64,000 bases of DNA from Galbula dea (GCA_013399015.1 VWZX01010597.1:1-64000), one strand, 5' to 3'; numbered from the stretch's first letter, positions 1 through 14,136 are shown. Made by a program: numbers and translations. The notes: generated by a model not told the origin, from the sequence alone.

Positions 1-1285
1 TGATTAATGCAACCCATTTACTCCATGTAGCATCAGGACCTTTTTTTGGTTTTCCTTTAATATCATGGCATGAGGCACAGACATCGATCTGTGCATGGAA
101 AAATAAATCTTTGAAAAAATAAACTCACAAGCAGGGTCATTCTCAAACAACCACAACTGTAATGCAATATGCACTGGATACATTCGGCTCCTACTAATGA
201 TACTGGTAAAACCTACAGGTAGCGAAGTAAGAGTCAACACTTCATGTTTCTGAAATCACGCTGACAGAAGTTTTTGGGATAGTGACAAGCTCTGAAGCTT
301 GGGGTTATAGTGGTGGTAGTGGATTAATTCATCCCTGGGCTGCATGTTTAAGAAATAATTCAATTTTTCCTATCTATTCTTTAAAATATCCATGCAAGCT
401 AAGTTTCTGAACAGGCCCACATGGAGGCTGAAACCCAGCTTTTCTACCTCATGAATGTAAAGTACCCTAACAAATTAAGAAAGTATAAGGAGCGACACTG
501 AACTCCCAATTCAGCCACAGAAGAAAGCTAGGAGGGCAGCAAATTCAGCTTTCTATTTTGTCATTATCATCTCCATGTTTATGCACACCTTTAACTAGGA
601 AGACATTTGGGAAAATCCTAGACAGACAAGTCAGCCTGTGATGGATCACTCTAGGAAATGTGGAGACAATTTCTTTTAATAGCACTTTAAAAGAGAAAGG
701 AGCCATGAACTATTTTAAAGGAAGTTTCTACTACCTCCGCACTTGCCTAAAGTTACGAATAGCTTCCCTTGAGTCTTAAATATTCATTTTCAGTGTTTAA
801 AATGACCATACCTTCTGAGTATTTTTTTCCAAACTAGACAAGGCATCATGTGCAAACCTACAAAAGCAATTGTATAAAAGGTCCACGAATGATACGGAAG
901 ATGCTTAGCTTAAAGGAAAAGCCTTGGACTCAGTCCTAACATGCCATCATCAAATAAACTGAAAGAAAATACTGCAGTTCTTTTACTTGGTTTTCCTTTC
1001 AATTCACCAGGCGCCAGACTGATATTCATCATGAAAGGAAGTGACTGACAACACTGGTTGGAGCAAGGGATGAGCACAGAACAGGGTAACACTGCACACA
1101 TTTCTGTGACTGCATTTCAGACTTCATCATCCTCTGCTCTTCAAGCTGTAGTCCTACTGAATCAGACTGTGACCTCCCTAAAAGGACTTAAAAAGCAGTT
1201 TTATGATACAGGCTACAAATGAAGCTACTTCAGATGTGACATTGCTAGCTATATTCATCTTTTCAATAATAACAAAGACACTAAG
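1..1285. other. Unique non-coding sequence, nothing recognised
   Basis: AT-rich sequence with only short open frames on either strand (the longest under 80 codons). None carries a motif I recognise, and none is flanked by convincing splice signals combined with coding character. No repeat family is recognised here. Confidence 0.6.
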
Positions 1286-1346
1286 ATGGGTTGGAACTAG
1301 ATGATCTTTAAGGTCCCTTCCAACTCTGACAATTCTATGATTCTAT
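1286..1346 (+). mobile_element. CR1 LINE, 3' tip only
   Basis: The CR1 3'-terminal block is visible: ttggaactagatgatctt followed by aaggtcccttccaactctg, then an octamer-type end (attctatgattctat). Only about 60 bp remain, as expected for extreme 5' truncation. The orientation of the block gives the plus strand. The subfamily cannot be told from so short a piece. Confidence 0.85.
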
Positions 1347-4300
1347 TTACACGAAAGCATGTGGTACACCTCCTGATAGCTTTCAGTCCTAACAGCTGTT
1401 CTAACTAAAAACCTGTAGTCAGAAATACATGGCATCAAATATGTTGCAAGAACAAAAAAAGAATAAGGAAATAACTGGCCAATTTAAGCACAGGATCTAA
1501 GTGCGTCACTGATCAAAAAATAGACAGTGGCTCCTCTTTATTCATCGCCCAATGTTAGTATTTTCAGACACACCTAACTGAGCCACAATGAACATCTGCA
1601 ACTTTAGCCATATTTATGGGGTTGATCTCAATGCAAGGGAGACCAAAATTAGCCCCAGAGTGAAAAGGAATGGTTGGGAGAGCTTCTCCTAAATGGTCTG
1701 CAGCTGGAAACACGATCTCAGCTTCACACCTCCAGACACAGCTGGATTTTCTGCCTGTGCCACAGATACAAACAAGGTGCATACATTTCAGGATATTATT
1801 CTGCCTTGATCTTCAGTTTTTAATGTACCGAATGTTCTCTAAGAGCATCATGTAATTTTACCTTAGAAAACTGATTAAATAAGTAATATCTGCAGAAGCT
1901 GGCTGTATGCACATCCTGCATGTATGTCTTGCTGTCAGTAAGTCAGATGCTCTACAGTTCGACAATACACCCAGTTCAAAGTTTATAAAACAACGGCACA
2001 CATAAGATCAACAGACAATACAGCAACCTCAGGCCAGCTCATCCTCAATTACTGCTAATGCTACTATAAAAGGCTACTAGCTTGGACAATGTCTGTGTGG
2101 GGTCACAGTGGAACTTAAAATAAATTGGATTTCTCATTACAAAGACTTGCTCATGACCTTCTTACCACATGGCAACCATGAATTGAATGACTTTTGCTAC
2201 CTTCACATACAGTCAAATGCTTCCATTAACTATGCTACTTTAACAGAGTGGTTGCTTTGTTTGAAATCAAGGATTATCTCCTCAGCTAAGTGTGAAGTAG
2301 CTCTCAACCAGTATAAGCAGCACATACATTAAAGCATGTAACGCAACACTAGTCACACTGGTATTCAGCTTCTATTCATTTTTATTCATTAATTTTTTAA
2401 TTACAGCATGACAGTTCAACTATGTTGGACATTCAGCAGGAGTTCAGTGAAACAATGGAAGTAATTATGAAAACAAAAATCAAACACAATTAACTAGATT
2501 TAACTGCTCTACTATAAAAAGCTTTTCCAACTGCTTCATACATCTCCTTGCATTTGTTACAGTTAATCTTATCCCAATAATCTTCCCTTTGTTTTCAGAG
2601 CCACTGAAATTAATATATACAGTTAAAGCTGTTTATACACCATTCTCATGTCTTGGCTTTGCTGTGTTTCTTGATTAATGTTACCTAACTCTTTCTGCTT
2701 TTTCACATTTGCAGTCACAGAATCATTGAACAATTTCTACTTTACAGTAAAAGCTTTTCCCTTGGCTCTGTGTCAATGTAGCATCCATCCCTTACAAGAC
2801 ATTTTTCACAGTTTTTTCTGCCAGACTCAAAATATAAATAAATAAAGAAGCAAGCAGTACCTTAGCCAGCATTTTTCTGCTTTTCTTTAAAATGTTGCTA
2901 ATGTAGGGTTATAATGAGTTTAATTCTTGATAGACAGCTTTTATCTTGCAGCTGTGTGGTCTTCCAATTATGGAAGTTGGTTGTCATGTGACAGATTTTC
3001 TTGTCGTATTAGCTAAGATTTTGGTACCATAAAGGCAGGGTATGGAATAAACTCAAAATTATGAAATATAATATGGAATAATTAAATTGTAAATCTTTGT
3101 TAAAATAAACATCCCCTTGTTAATATACTCCACTTCTCAAGTTCTTAGAACAGAGACAGCCATATTGAAGGAAAATGCCATCTCTTCTCTCACAAACTTT
3201 TTCTTCTTCTCTCACGTGAAAGAACATGGCACAGAAACAAATCTAAGGCTCCAATGCTTCCAAACTGTATTGGCATTGGAGCACCTCCTTTCATATCTGA
3301 CCTCTTAATCCTATGGTATTGTGAACTTAAAGACAGCTTTGGAGGAAACTCAGACTCATGATCCACCTCAGAAGTTTTGGGAAGCTACTTCAAAGGAACA
3401 GATTACAGCAGAGTTTTCATATGCTACCAAATTTACTCCTTCTCAACTAGTTAAAAGACTACAATCCTATCTATAAGAGAGGAAATAGCCAACGAGTTGA
3501 CAGCACAAATGAGTTCTGCCTTGGAACTCTGCTAACTGCTTTGAGGGCACACAGGATTGACATAATCTTTTATATCTCCACTCAGTATGTGCCGTGGCTC
3601 AAAGAAAATTCTATTAGTGTCCTGTTAATCAAAGTTTTCTAGAAGTTTCCAGGGACACTCTAGGAGGGGGAAAAAATAATCTATCAGTTGAGTAGAGACA
3701 GCAGTAACAAAACATAATTACGACAGAAGGCTCAATCTTGACTGTTATTCACATTCCATTTGCAACCCAGGAACGATACTTATTTTCAAAGAAGCTACTG
3801 ACCTGGTTTTTCAATGAGTTCTCCAAACTGCTTTACTCTAACCCCTCATCTATATAAGCATATGGCACCAGTATTTCCTGAATCCCCAATTTATCTTAGG
3901 ACTTGGCACAGTTCAAAATGAAACAGTCTGACTCAGTCAGTTTATGGCAGAAGTCTAATAAGATTCTATATACGCACACACACACATACACTCAAGAATA
4001 CCTTAGAATTTGAGATCTCGATGTGACTGAACTACAAACATGCTAGAGACCATGGCCAACCAGCAGTAATAACTCTGACAGAGAATCTTTCAACAGTAAA
4101 GCAATTCTGCTCCAGAATAACAACTTACACTCAGCCCACAGCATTATTACATATCTGAATTTCAGGCTTAAAAACAGTACAAAGCTCCACATCTTTCCAA
4201 ATCCAGGCCTCTCCAACTGAAATAATGGCAGGAGGAAAAAGAAAAAAAAAACCCAACAAACACATGCCATCTTTTCCTGGCTGGAAGAAAACATCAATAT

Positions 4301-5040
4301 GCTTCTGCATCATTGTTCTCCCTGCCTCTAGATCAGGGCATCTTTCTTCTTCATAACCAAATACTGAAGAGTCCCTGGCTTGTCCATTCATTAATTCCTT
4401 TTCCTAGGTATTGTGTGCATGCCACCACATAGAAAATGTGCTCTTTAAATTTAAATGATCTTTAAATCAGATGTAGGGTGCTACATGCAACATACATAAC
4501 ACCTCTCAAGAATTTTGATGCTAATGCTTTGCTTCTCAGCAAAGTTCTTGGATGATTACTGAAAAAGTGTTTACCTTCATTATAATCCTCTATGTACAAA
4601 GCTGCTCTAACAAGGAAATTGATTAAAGATTCATAAGAAAGTTTTGCCCAGGAGAAAACAATTGTTGCTTAAAGTGTTCCTCTCTGACAAAAGAATCCAT
4701 GTCCTTCTATGAAGCAAAGTCCTATTATAAAAAAAAAAATAACAAAAGGAACCCTTTATTTTACATGGGGATTTGTAACATGCTCACAACAGCTACTTAC
4801 TTGTCAGATAGAAATAGAAGTTGGCATCATACTTGCAAATTGCTTTTTATTAAATACTCATATTAAATTTAAGGAGAAAAGAGAAAAAAATAAACAAGAG
4901 GGGAAAATGGGCCCAGGTGGCTCTCTCTTCAGTCCTCACAGTCAGCAGGAAGGAGCTGAGGAGGAATGGATGGATGGACTATTTGACCCCCAAATGTGGG
5001 ACAGAAATTGGTTGCACAGCTGGTATTTGCAAGTGATATT
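1347..5040. other. Unique non-coding sequence, 3.7 kb
   Basis: No gene or known repeat is recognised. Short open frames, including 111 codons at 4709-5044 (+), have biased low-complexity translations and no domain. A short imperfect CA tract lies at about 3973-3990, and A-rich runs lie near 4227-4250 and 4728-4740. Confidence 0.55.
3973..3990. repeat. Short (CA)n microsatellite
   Basis: Imperfect alternating C/A run of about 18 bp (acgcacacacacacatac). It is too short to be notable beyond possible length polymorphism. Confidence 0.7.
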
Positions 5041-5330
5041 TTGATTTTACAGCCATGGGAACCGCTCTGGGAATGGAGGACTGCTAACAAGAGAGTGGAC
5101 CTATCTGACCACATAGGGCAAAAGTGCCTCTTCCAATAGGCTAGGGCCAACCTGGTGAGCAATTAAATTGGGAGAAATGAGGAGGAAGGTGAAAACCCAC
5201 CAAAAAATGAGCAAGTAGTGGGCTGGGCCTGCAAGCAAAGGATGTTGAGTGCTGTGGACAGGAGATACCTGTGTGCAGCAGTCAGGTAATGGATGGATAC
5301 AGGCTTTTTAGGAAGGACTAGCCGAGAAGA
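5041..5330. other. Unrecognised segment, possibly repeat-derived
   Basis: This stretch is richer in G and purines than its surroundings and ends exactly where a CR1 copy begins. Its texture (tggacctatctgaccacat, then gccaacctggtgagc) reminds me of interspersed-repeat sequence, but I cannot assign it to a family. No coding potential is seen. Confidence 0.3.
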
Positions 5331-5672
5331 ATCACAGAATCACAGAATCATTACGGTTCGAAAGGACCCTCAAGATCATCTAGTCCAACCGATAGCCCTA
5401 CACCACTCTTACCCCTAAATCATCCCCTGAAGAAACACATCTATCCTCTTCTTAAAAACCTCCAGGGATGGTGATTCCACCACCTCCCTGGGCAGCCTAT
5501 TCCAATATCTAACCACTCTTTCAGTAAAGAAATTCTTCCTAATATCTAATCTAAACCTACCCTGGCTCAGCTTAAGTCCATTCCCTCTAGTCCTGTCACC
5601 AGTCACAAAGGAGAAGAGGCCAACACCCGCCTCCCTAGAATGACCTTTCAAGTAGCTGAAGATAGCAATAAG
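5331..5672 (-). mobile_element. CR1 LINE fragment with ORF2 C-terminus, minus strand
   Basis: Read on the minus strand, this 5'-truncated CR1 encodes the end of ORF2. It includes the CR1 signature VVRYWNRLPREVVESPSLEV and the C-terminal residues DVFLQGMI before a stop near 5415. The 3' UTR then ends at 5331 in repeated agaatcac octamers. About 340 bp matches the copy at 55822-56162 with roughly a dozen differences by hand alignment, so both belong to one subfamily. The frame runs a little further upstream to 5756, but that part is flanking sequence, not CR1. CR1 ORF2 encodes an endonuclease and reverse transcriptase; this remnant has neither catalytic domain and is inactive. Confidence 0.93.
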
Positions 5673-5755
5673 GAAAAGGAGGAGGAATTTCCCTGTATGT
5701 GAGAGCAGCCGAAACGGACAGGGGTCTGCTTGGGATCCTTCTCCTCTGCTCATCA

Positions 5756-5975
5756 ATGCTGAGAAATATCTGGAATGCTGTGTCCAGATCTGGGCTCCTC
5801 AGTGCACAGACACTGCCAGAGAGCTTGCAGAGCCTTCATCCTTGGAGACACTCAAAACCCAACAGGACATGGCCCTGAGTAACCTGATTTAGTTGACCTT
5901 GCTTTGAGGAGAGAGTTAACTGGACTATCTCCAGAGGTCCTTTCCAAACTCAGTTTCATGATTATGTGATTATAC
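5756..5975 (+). mobile_element. Old CR1 LINE fragment, plus strand
   Basis: Diverged CR1 on the opposite strand to its neighbour. Block tgtgtccagatctgggctc belongs to the ORF2 region coding for the 'Q(F/L)WG' segment. After an apparent internal deletion comes the 3' part (ggagacactcaaaacccaac, then ccagaggtcctttccaaact and tgattatgtgattat). The divergence makes it clearly older than the minus-strand copy ending at 5672. Confidence 0.75.
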
Positions 5976-7089
5976 AATTTTGTACCAATCATAAAATATA
6001 TTGTGACAAATCAATTTAAATCCTCAAAAATTACAACTAACATCTACTTGACTCTGCATCAATAATAACGTGCACAAACAACAATACTGAAATACACAGA
6101 GAACTTAGCTAGTATAAATTAAAATAGTTTCACTAAGGTCAAATCAACTTGCGTCAAATCACAGAAAATATGGATTAAGTTTCTCATAATTAATCACACA
6201 GAATTTGATTCTTTAGTATAAGCACCAAAGTTCTCACCCTATCACTACATATGCCTTAAAGATTACTAAACTCACAAATATTTCTATCAGTTTCATATAA
6301 AAATTAAACAAATGGTGCAGTAAAAATTCCAAGAATTGCTGGGAATTCAATATTTGAATAATGAAGGAATTGGCAAATAGGGAAAAAGTGCTATATATAT
6401 ATATGGTCATGATTACAATTACTGGACAAATCCTTCACTACGATTACAGTGCTGCTTCACTAAGCACATTATACCTTCTCAATAGTTCTTCAATGCTACT
6501 ACAGAACATGAAATAGCACCATGAGTTGTTAGATACTTTTCTGAGTAAGTTTCCTGCTGAAATCCTTGTGTGTCAAGGTCCAGTATTTATTTGTTCTAAA
6601 GTATTATACACCACCCAGACAGGCTACAAGGACTATCCATTTCCCTAGGCTTTCCCAGGGCTGAGTGGGTTCTATAAAAGCTGATGGGACAGGTGCTTCT
6701 CCTCCTGTACTCCTCCTTTTTACCTGACATAGAAGCAATGCTCTTGCAGAATAATTTGGTGTCATGCACCTTTTTAAGTAGGGAAGGCAGCTGTGTGGAT
6801 TTATGCAATTTCACGTAGGACTAGTCCTGAACATTGGAACGTGGGAAAAGAGCTTGATAAACTGAAATGTATAAATACAGATTTCTCATGGCTTCTTATT
6901 TGGCAGCACACAGATTAACGTGGGTATTAGACAAAAACGGCATGTGAGTTTAATGCAATAACAAAAGGAGTATGGAAGGTGTTATCAGAGCTGAACAATG
7001 CTGTAGAAACTATCCTCAAGAGGACAGACACTGGCAAAAGCACCTACTAAGGAATCCAAATTTTCCATGTGTGAAGTTAGCATTTCAAT
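5976..7089. other. Unique non-coding sequence with a TA tract
   Basis: AT-rich sequence without a recognised gene or repeat. A (TA)n run of about 13 bp lies at 6392-6404. Confidence 0.55.
6392..6404. repeat. Short (TA)n microsatellite
   Basis: Alternating TA run (tatatatatata) of about 13 bp in AT-rich DNA. Confidence 0.7.
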
Positions 7090-7172
7090 GGAATCAGGGA
7101 ATCATAAAATCATTGGATCAATTGGAAGGGACCTCTGGAGGTCATCTAGTCCAATCCTCTGCACAAAGCAGG
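7090..7172 (-). mobile_element. CR1 LINE, 3' tip, minus strand
   Basis: The reverse complement of the CR1 end is visible: aatcataaaatcattggatc, then ggaagggacctctggaggtc and atctagtccaatcctctgc. About 80 bp are preserved with moderate divergence. Confidence 0.8.
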
Positions 7173-7647
7173 TTGAATATCGTTCTTACAAACCTATCTG
7201 TAATTCAGATAGCTCTTTATTACTCATTTAAAAACTATCATCTGAGGGTGTGGCCTACCTGGAAAAAAGGTTAGTGGACTAAGAGTTTCTAAGTTATATC
7301 CATTTCCTCAAATTCTAGTGATTTTCACTGAATGTTTCATTGCTCCTCTGCATGAGAACTTTGTAAGCTGTTAGTGACCTCATTATCACCATCATTGTCC
7401 TCTGAAGTTCCTATAATACTGCATTAGATGAAGGCATAGAAATAATAAATATAAAATATTTAGCAAGTCCCTCATAAAGAAAATGAATATACTGAAAAGA
7501 ATGACCTCATTCAAATGTACATAATTAACACTTCCACTTTAAATTTGATTATAATTCATTGTTTTCAGGGCAGAAGGGAGGTTGCCAGATCTTTTTGAAC
7601 AAAAGGAAAAGAGAATAATGATGATACTGAGGATCACCAAAGGATAT
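7173..7647. other. Unique non-coding sequence
   Basis: Nothing recognised. The 100-codon open frame that starts at 6972 (+) runs through the CR1 tip into this stretch and looks like a chance frame. Confidence 0.55.
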
Positions 7648-7757
7648 GGGGCCCTGGGTAACCTGATCTAGTGGATGGTGTCTCTGCCAGGCAGGGGGGT
7701 TGGAACTGGATGATCTTTGAGGTCCCTTCCAACTCTGACAATCCTACGATCCTATGA
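7648..7757 (+). mobile_element. CR1 LINE, 3' end, plus strand
   Basis: Block ggccctgggtaacctgatct, then the short hairpin-like gccaggcagggggg, then ttggaactggatgatctttg and aggtcccttccaactctgac, with an octamer-like end. About 110 bp of the CR1 3' terminus. Confidence 0.87.
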
Positions 7758-8283
7758 TATAGAGGACTGTGCAGTCATGTATGTGTCCTATAACACAAGA
7801 GCATGTTTTGCACTGGCTGCTGCTTGAGACGAGGGAAGGGAAAGAGAGGCGGAACGCCTTTTACTGCCTCTCGTAAATCTGCTTCAACATTCTACATTCT
7901 AGAGTCTTTTAAGACAATTTGACTCTTTTTGTGTTGTGCTGGCAATGATTAATATAAATCCAGGGCAGAAGTAAGGCTATCCTCTAGTCACTTCAACAGT
8001 GAGTCTTCTGAGATTAGGACAATGGTTGGCTGACAGTCTCAGAGAAGAATCAAGGTGAAGGAGCCCCTCACTCTCGAGTCTGAGCCTGTTGTCAGCTGGA
8101 TGGAAGTACTTCACCAGAGTGAGAAAATCAAATAGACTGAAAGTCATATTATGAATATTCACACCTTTAAAGGGAATTCTGAAAGAAACCTGAGTTTTCC
8201 ACACTGAAGGCATTTCTGCAACAATTCTGCATTTTACATCTTAGTAGTAGTTTAAAAACAAAAGATCTTTAACTATATCTTTG

Positions 8284-8325
8284 TACACACACATACAAAC
8301 ACACACATATAAATATAAATTATAT
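8284..8325. repeat. Imperfect CA/TA microsatellite
   Basis: Mixed tract acacacacatacaaacacac followed by atataaatataaattata. Interrupted, so probably old. Confidence 0.7.
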
Positions 8326-11300
8326 CAAAGCCAAAATAATACATTTGAAACATATTTTAAAGAAAACTTAGTCTAACAAATGGAGCTGCAGTTAAAATAA
8401 TCCCATGGGTACCATGTCTGTTTAATAATTTTGCTTCCTTGCTTGTTCTGGACCTGTGATCTGCTGTGGTTCTTCACACATCTCTTGGCTCCTGGGCTTC
8501 CAGGGTGACTCAGCTAGGTCTTTCTGACATAGAATCAGGGGAAGTTTTCAAGCACATTCACCACAGGAACCACCCCCTAAAGACCGAACGGATGAGATTG
8601 TTCCCTGTGCACTGTAACAATTCCCTAGCACTGCTTCAGCAGGTTTGCAGCCAGTCTGCTCTACAGGGGCCAAGTGCTGTGAATGATGGCCATTCACCAC
8701 CTCTTGGCCTGCACATCAGGATATGCTCTCTGGAGCTAATGCCTTTGGTAATAGAAGTGTCATTGCTATAACATCTATTTTCTTATCTACAGATGGTGTA
8801 CCCTCTTCTAGTAACATAAGCATTATCTTTTATCATAACCATATGGGGTGTAGTATTTAGAATCTACAGGCCATGTAAACTGCAGGTACAGAGCAGATAC
8901 AATGATCATAAGCTAAGAGGTCAATTCTGTTATACCAATACAGAGACTGAGATCATGATACTGACCCAAAGGCCAATGTTTCAGCAACAACATAAGATAT
9001 ACCTCAATATGTATTGCAACAGTTAACAATAATCACTATAGATCACTGCATTTTACATGGAAAAATTTTTACAGCTGCTCATGAAGAACTGCCAGTAAGA
9101 CAGCATGAAAATACAATGATTGTGAAACCAATTCTAGCACACATCTAAAAATAAAATGTTTTTTTTGTTGGTGTTGCTAGGAGATACAAAAATATAGGAC
9201 ATAACAATGCAGTTATTTGAAGGGAAACAAAAGTAGTCCACGGTATTATCAAAAATGTACCACACAATATTATTAGGTGCAGTGATTCACAGAGATTGGT
9301 TGATTTTGACAACAACTTACATAATACAGTTTTTCTAAGATTCACCCCTAGCTGTGAGGATTACATGTTGGTAGGATGTTTGTTTTCTGCCAAGATTACA
9401 TTACATTTCAATTGATGAAAAGATTAATTAAAAGCCTGACAAGGACTTGGGTGTCCTTCTGGGTTTTTGTGGGGGTTTTTTTTGACTGATGAGGATTGAA
9501 AATATAGATATATAAAATAATTGTAGTGATTACATATTGCACAGCTGAAAGAAAAGGTAACTCCTTTATTTCCAGTGCAACAATGAAACCACATTAAAAA
9601 TATTTGAAAATTTAGAGAACATGCTCAAATCAAATCGTTTGGACTTTGACAATATGTCATCATATGCAGTTCACAGTACTAATGTTAACTTTGGGACACA
9701 CAAGCTACTAGAAAACTAGTTATTTTCTTCACCACTAATTGCTGGGAGAAATACATATTGTCTTTAATAAAGGCAACTCACAATCTGATCTTCAAAGTTC
9801 TTAAGTTTTCAATTACTTTTCCTTATTTGTCCCAAAAGTTTCAACATTATAAGACTCATTTTGCTTGCCTTGTTTTACACAAAAGTCAAGGCATAGCTTG
9901 TAGTGACTGTATTTTTTTGAAAATACTATTAAAAGAAACATAAAATGTATTCCACTTATTTGAAGTTGCTCTGGTACCACAGGTGAAGACAGTTCAAATG
10001 CATGTTTTGAGTGTGTTACGAATGACAAAACTGGAGAGGAGGGACAGACCTACACTGTAATATAAGGTTATTTATACCTCTTCTATAATATGCCAAAAAT
10101 GTCTGGTACAGTCTTAACAACAGCATGAGGTCACATATGTTGATATTTAGACATAATTCTGCAATTTCATGGTAAATCATGGCCTAAGCAGCCGATTCTT
10201 TGACCATAACTGTATTTCTTATCTCTTACCTAACCTAAAATACACACTGTGAAAGCGGAAAAGAAAATGTGAAGGAGTTTGACCATTGACTTTGTATTTT
10301 GATGGCACCAAGCAAAATCAACTTAGAATCAATTTTCCTAAAATGAGATCATGTTTAAAAGAAAATACATTTATTCCTGAAGGGTGTCAACTTGATAAAA
10401 TGCTAAATATGGATGCTAGTTGTTTGTATTTTGTAAGGTTTACGTACTCTTTTAGCACCGCGTAAGAAAATTTGAAAACTTGTACAATGTATTAGTTTCT
10501 AGCTCACATACAGTAGTTAGAAAAATTTACTTTTTAAACAGACTTGAACAGATTAAAGAAACCTGTTAGTATTGATTGTTACAGCTGACATTAAAATTAA
10601 TATTTCATCATACAGGTAAAGACTTCTAGAAACTGATTTTGAAAGAGAGAGACAGTTAAACATATTGAAAGTGACAATAAGTACCATTTTAAACAAGAAA
10701 TTGAAGCTTTAGAGATTTGGACAGTAGAGCAGAAGACTATAAAAATGTATAGTCAAGTGAAAAATATGCTAGAGAAAATGGTGTTCCTGTAAAATGTCCC
10801 TTAAACTATGGGAGTAAGTAATTTTGCCTAAGTGGCCATTTTAATAACAAGCATTAGCAGTCTGGCAACTTCAGGTGTCTCACAATTGAAAAAAGAAGTC
10901 CCATGAGGAGGGGGAGAGGAAGAAGAGGCTGCCCTTCTAAATAGCATTTTCAGATTGGAAAGCTTTAAAAGTTCATATTTCAAATTATACATGCAACTAT
11001 GAAAACCTGTTACTTTTCCTTTTTTTCAATGAAAGCACTACTGTTGTAAGCATTACTAAAAATGCACCTATCTGTTGGAAGAGAGTTAAAACCACTACTG
11101 GATTTTGATCACAACTTCAGGCTGTTATGCAGCTCTTATTTCTGAGTCTGATTCAAACAGATTGACATCAGCCAGGTGTGCCATGTTGCACTGTCTTCCA
11201 AACACACACTGTGGTGCCAAACTGTTTATAAACTTTAATGAAGAGATGTCTGAAGTAGTTTGTATCAGATCAAAGTAAAGGTTCTTCAATATTTTGACTG

Positions 11301-14107
11301 TTGACAAGACCTTACCAAATATTCACATGGAAATAAGACCCTGTGTTAAGACTTTCTCAGATTAATATTATAAACCAGCAGTATGAAGTGGAACTTATAG
11401 ATTGAATTTCATCTTTTTGGTGTCTAGAAATGCTTCAGAAGAAGCAATGCTGAATGTGCAATACACCTGGAGGTATTTTTGTCATCTTCAAAGCTATATT
11501 CAATAATATGATCAAACACTGTATGTGTCATTCTTCTAATACTTAAGTGACAGTAGCAAACAATTAGATAAAAGAGTTCAGGAGGAAAACTGGATTTTAC
11601 ACAGAAATCACAGAAAAATTTTATCAGGCTTGAAAAATCATCAACAACTGAAATATTTCTTTGGGAGAATATATTTTTACTACTTGTGACACTAAAATAC
11701 CTCAGCAGTATAAACAGGAAGTTTTCAGCTATCCTCAGCCTTTATTTGAAGGTCTCAGCTTTTTTTTAGCTTTTCTAACATTCCTGTAACATACCCTGCT
11801 ATTAATATACCAGGATATCTAAATTAAATGTCACAATATTTACATGTCTTTGGGAGTCCTTGAGTCTTTAAAGTAAAAAATTCAAGGAAAATTGAGTATA
11901 CTGGCTACACAGAAAGTCAATGATAAAGTTAGAGGAAGCATCCAAAAAGCCTAGCTGCACTGAAAACATCCCACCTAAGCAATAGCTCTGTCCTCATTAA
12001 TATTTTACCAGAGTAGCTCAATAATATTGTCTAAGCTTCACTAACAAAGATTAATGAATCGGAGATACACATCCTGTATGGGGTTTTTTTTGTAATTTAT
12101 TTTTTATAATGACATGCTGGTGTTTATGTCTAGTTTTTAGTGTTATCTGTGGTGTTAAGAGATTCTGGGTAAGAACATTTAAAACTGTTTCACTGTCTGA
12201 GTCATACTTGGAGGTATAAAAATTCAAAAGTTCATGGGGAAAAAAAGTTCAATCAGCATGCTAATAGCAGAAACATTATCAATTGAAACCTTACAACTAC
12301 CATGGCATATGTCCCAGAAATTCAATCTCCATTCCTTTTGGTGAATCAATGTGGAAAAAGCCCATGGAAAAGGGGTCGTTTCAGCTCCACTTGAAGTCAA
12401 TGAGTGAGTTCACATCAGCATTTTAATTCAGAGGAGGAATACCTTCATTCCTTTTGACACAGTCTGCCCAAGCATTCCTGCTTACTCTAGGCTGAGGTAC
12501 ATGATCAAGGAGTCTGAGAAGGCACAAACTGGATACCCTTAGGGTGAAACAAAAGTAGAGGATGCATTCCAGAATGCATGCTAAAGGATGCTACAGATGC
12601 TGAGCTGCTGGGACAATACTGTAAGCAGCCTAACTGTAAAAACCTTGAATGAATGCAACCTGTGTATCAGGTCCTCAGCACCAACAATCCACTCTCAACT
12701 ATTTCTGCTCCTGTTGGGCCTCAGGATCTGCTAACATGGAGAAAGCTGTACCACATCAAGATGCAGAAAAAGCCAAAGCCACACAAAATGTGATGTGAAC
12801 TGAAAAAAACGAAACAGGTTCATATAGCTGTATTAATGAGGAACAATTCACAAGCTGTGGTGCTGTCAGGAAAATCAATGGCTGTGATCAAATGCAAGGT
12901 TTTTATTCATCCAAAAATTAGGCTATAAAAGAATTCTGGTTTTTATCATCCCATTCATAATCTGTCTTATGTTGAAGCATAAGAGCTCAGCTAATTAGGT
13001 ACTTGATAAAGGGAGCTTATTTGGGGCATTTTCCTGCTGTTGCACTTACAGTAAGCAAAGGAGGTAAAGATAAATTACTTATTTAATGTCAACACTTTTT
13101 TCCCTCAAATCTACAGTTCTAAGCAGTTATTTCCTCAAAGGTGGCAATGAAAGGAATCAGATGCATTCTAACTTTCAGTGCTTTAGAGAATATCTAAGAC
13201 AGACTGAAATTACACACCCTGGTGATGTAGTTCTAAATGCTTCCAAGAAAATAAATTAGTTTTAACCAAAAGGGCACTCCATTTGAAAGTCAGCTTTATA
13301 ATTCCATAAAGCGCTTGCATTTTTCAGCAACACACACCGAAGCATTGCAATGCCACAGTCAGACAGCAGATGTCACATTGTTTAGCAAGATGACAACATG
13401 AGAAGAAAGGTCCCTCCCTTTGCCTAATGCAAAAGGAAAAGTAGAGCGAGAATGAATAACTTTCTGAAGATAGTAGGCAATAAATGACACAAATTTGCCA
13501 ACTGCAAAAAACACAGAGCAGCCAGCCAGTGGAATAAAAGACCCCAGACACTAGGAGTGGCTGGCTTACCCAAAGAGTGAAAATAACAGTAATACTATGC
13601 AAACAAAGACTTAGTTGCAGTCAAAATTCCAAGATTTATATTTTTTTCCTCTTCACAGTGCACACCCTTCTTGCACAATTATGCCTATGGTCCTTACCAT
13701 GGGAGGATTATGTCTGATAAGCGGTGTGCAAACACAGGAAGTGTCTGCTCCTTACAGACTTTGTGATTTAAAAGTATCCAGAAAGAAAATATTCTCATCT
13801 TCCATAGTACAGAGACTATCAAGTCAAACTGGTGTGCTCTGGCTATAATCAGACTAAGTCTGAAATGTGAGCTGAAAAATGGATTTCAAAGACTAGGTTC
13901 ACCACCTTAACTGGAAGTTATTCCTCTTTAAAAGCATTATTACCACACAGCCTTTAATGCCATGATCAGACCTCTTTCCCAGTTCAATTACCAGGAGGAT
14001 CTACAGGCTGAGGCTGTCTCTCTCAATTACCAACACACTCTTTAGCAGCACAGCTGACCACCATACAGAGTGAAAAATTAAAAACTGAGAAGACATCTTA
14101 ATTCTCC

Positions 14108-14136
14108 TTTTTTTTTTTTTTTTTNTTTTTTTTTTT
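14108..14136. repeat. Poly-T tract with one uncalled base
   Basis: About 29 T residues with a single n at 14125. The ambiguity is probably a sequencing limit in the homopolymer. No retroposon body is recognised next to it on either strand. Confidence 0.85.
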
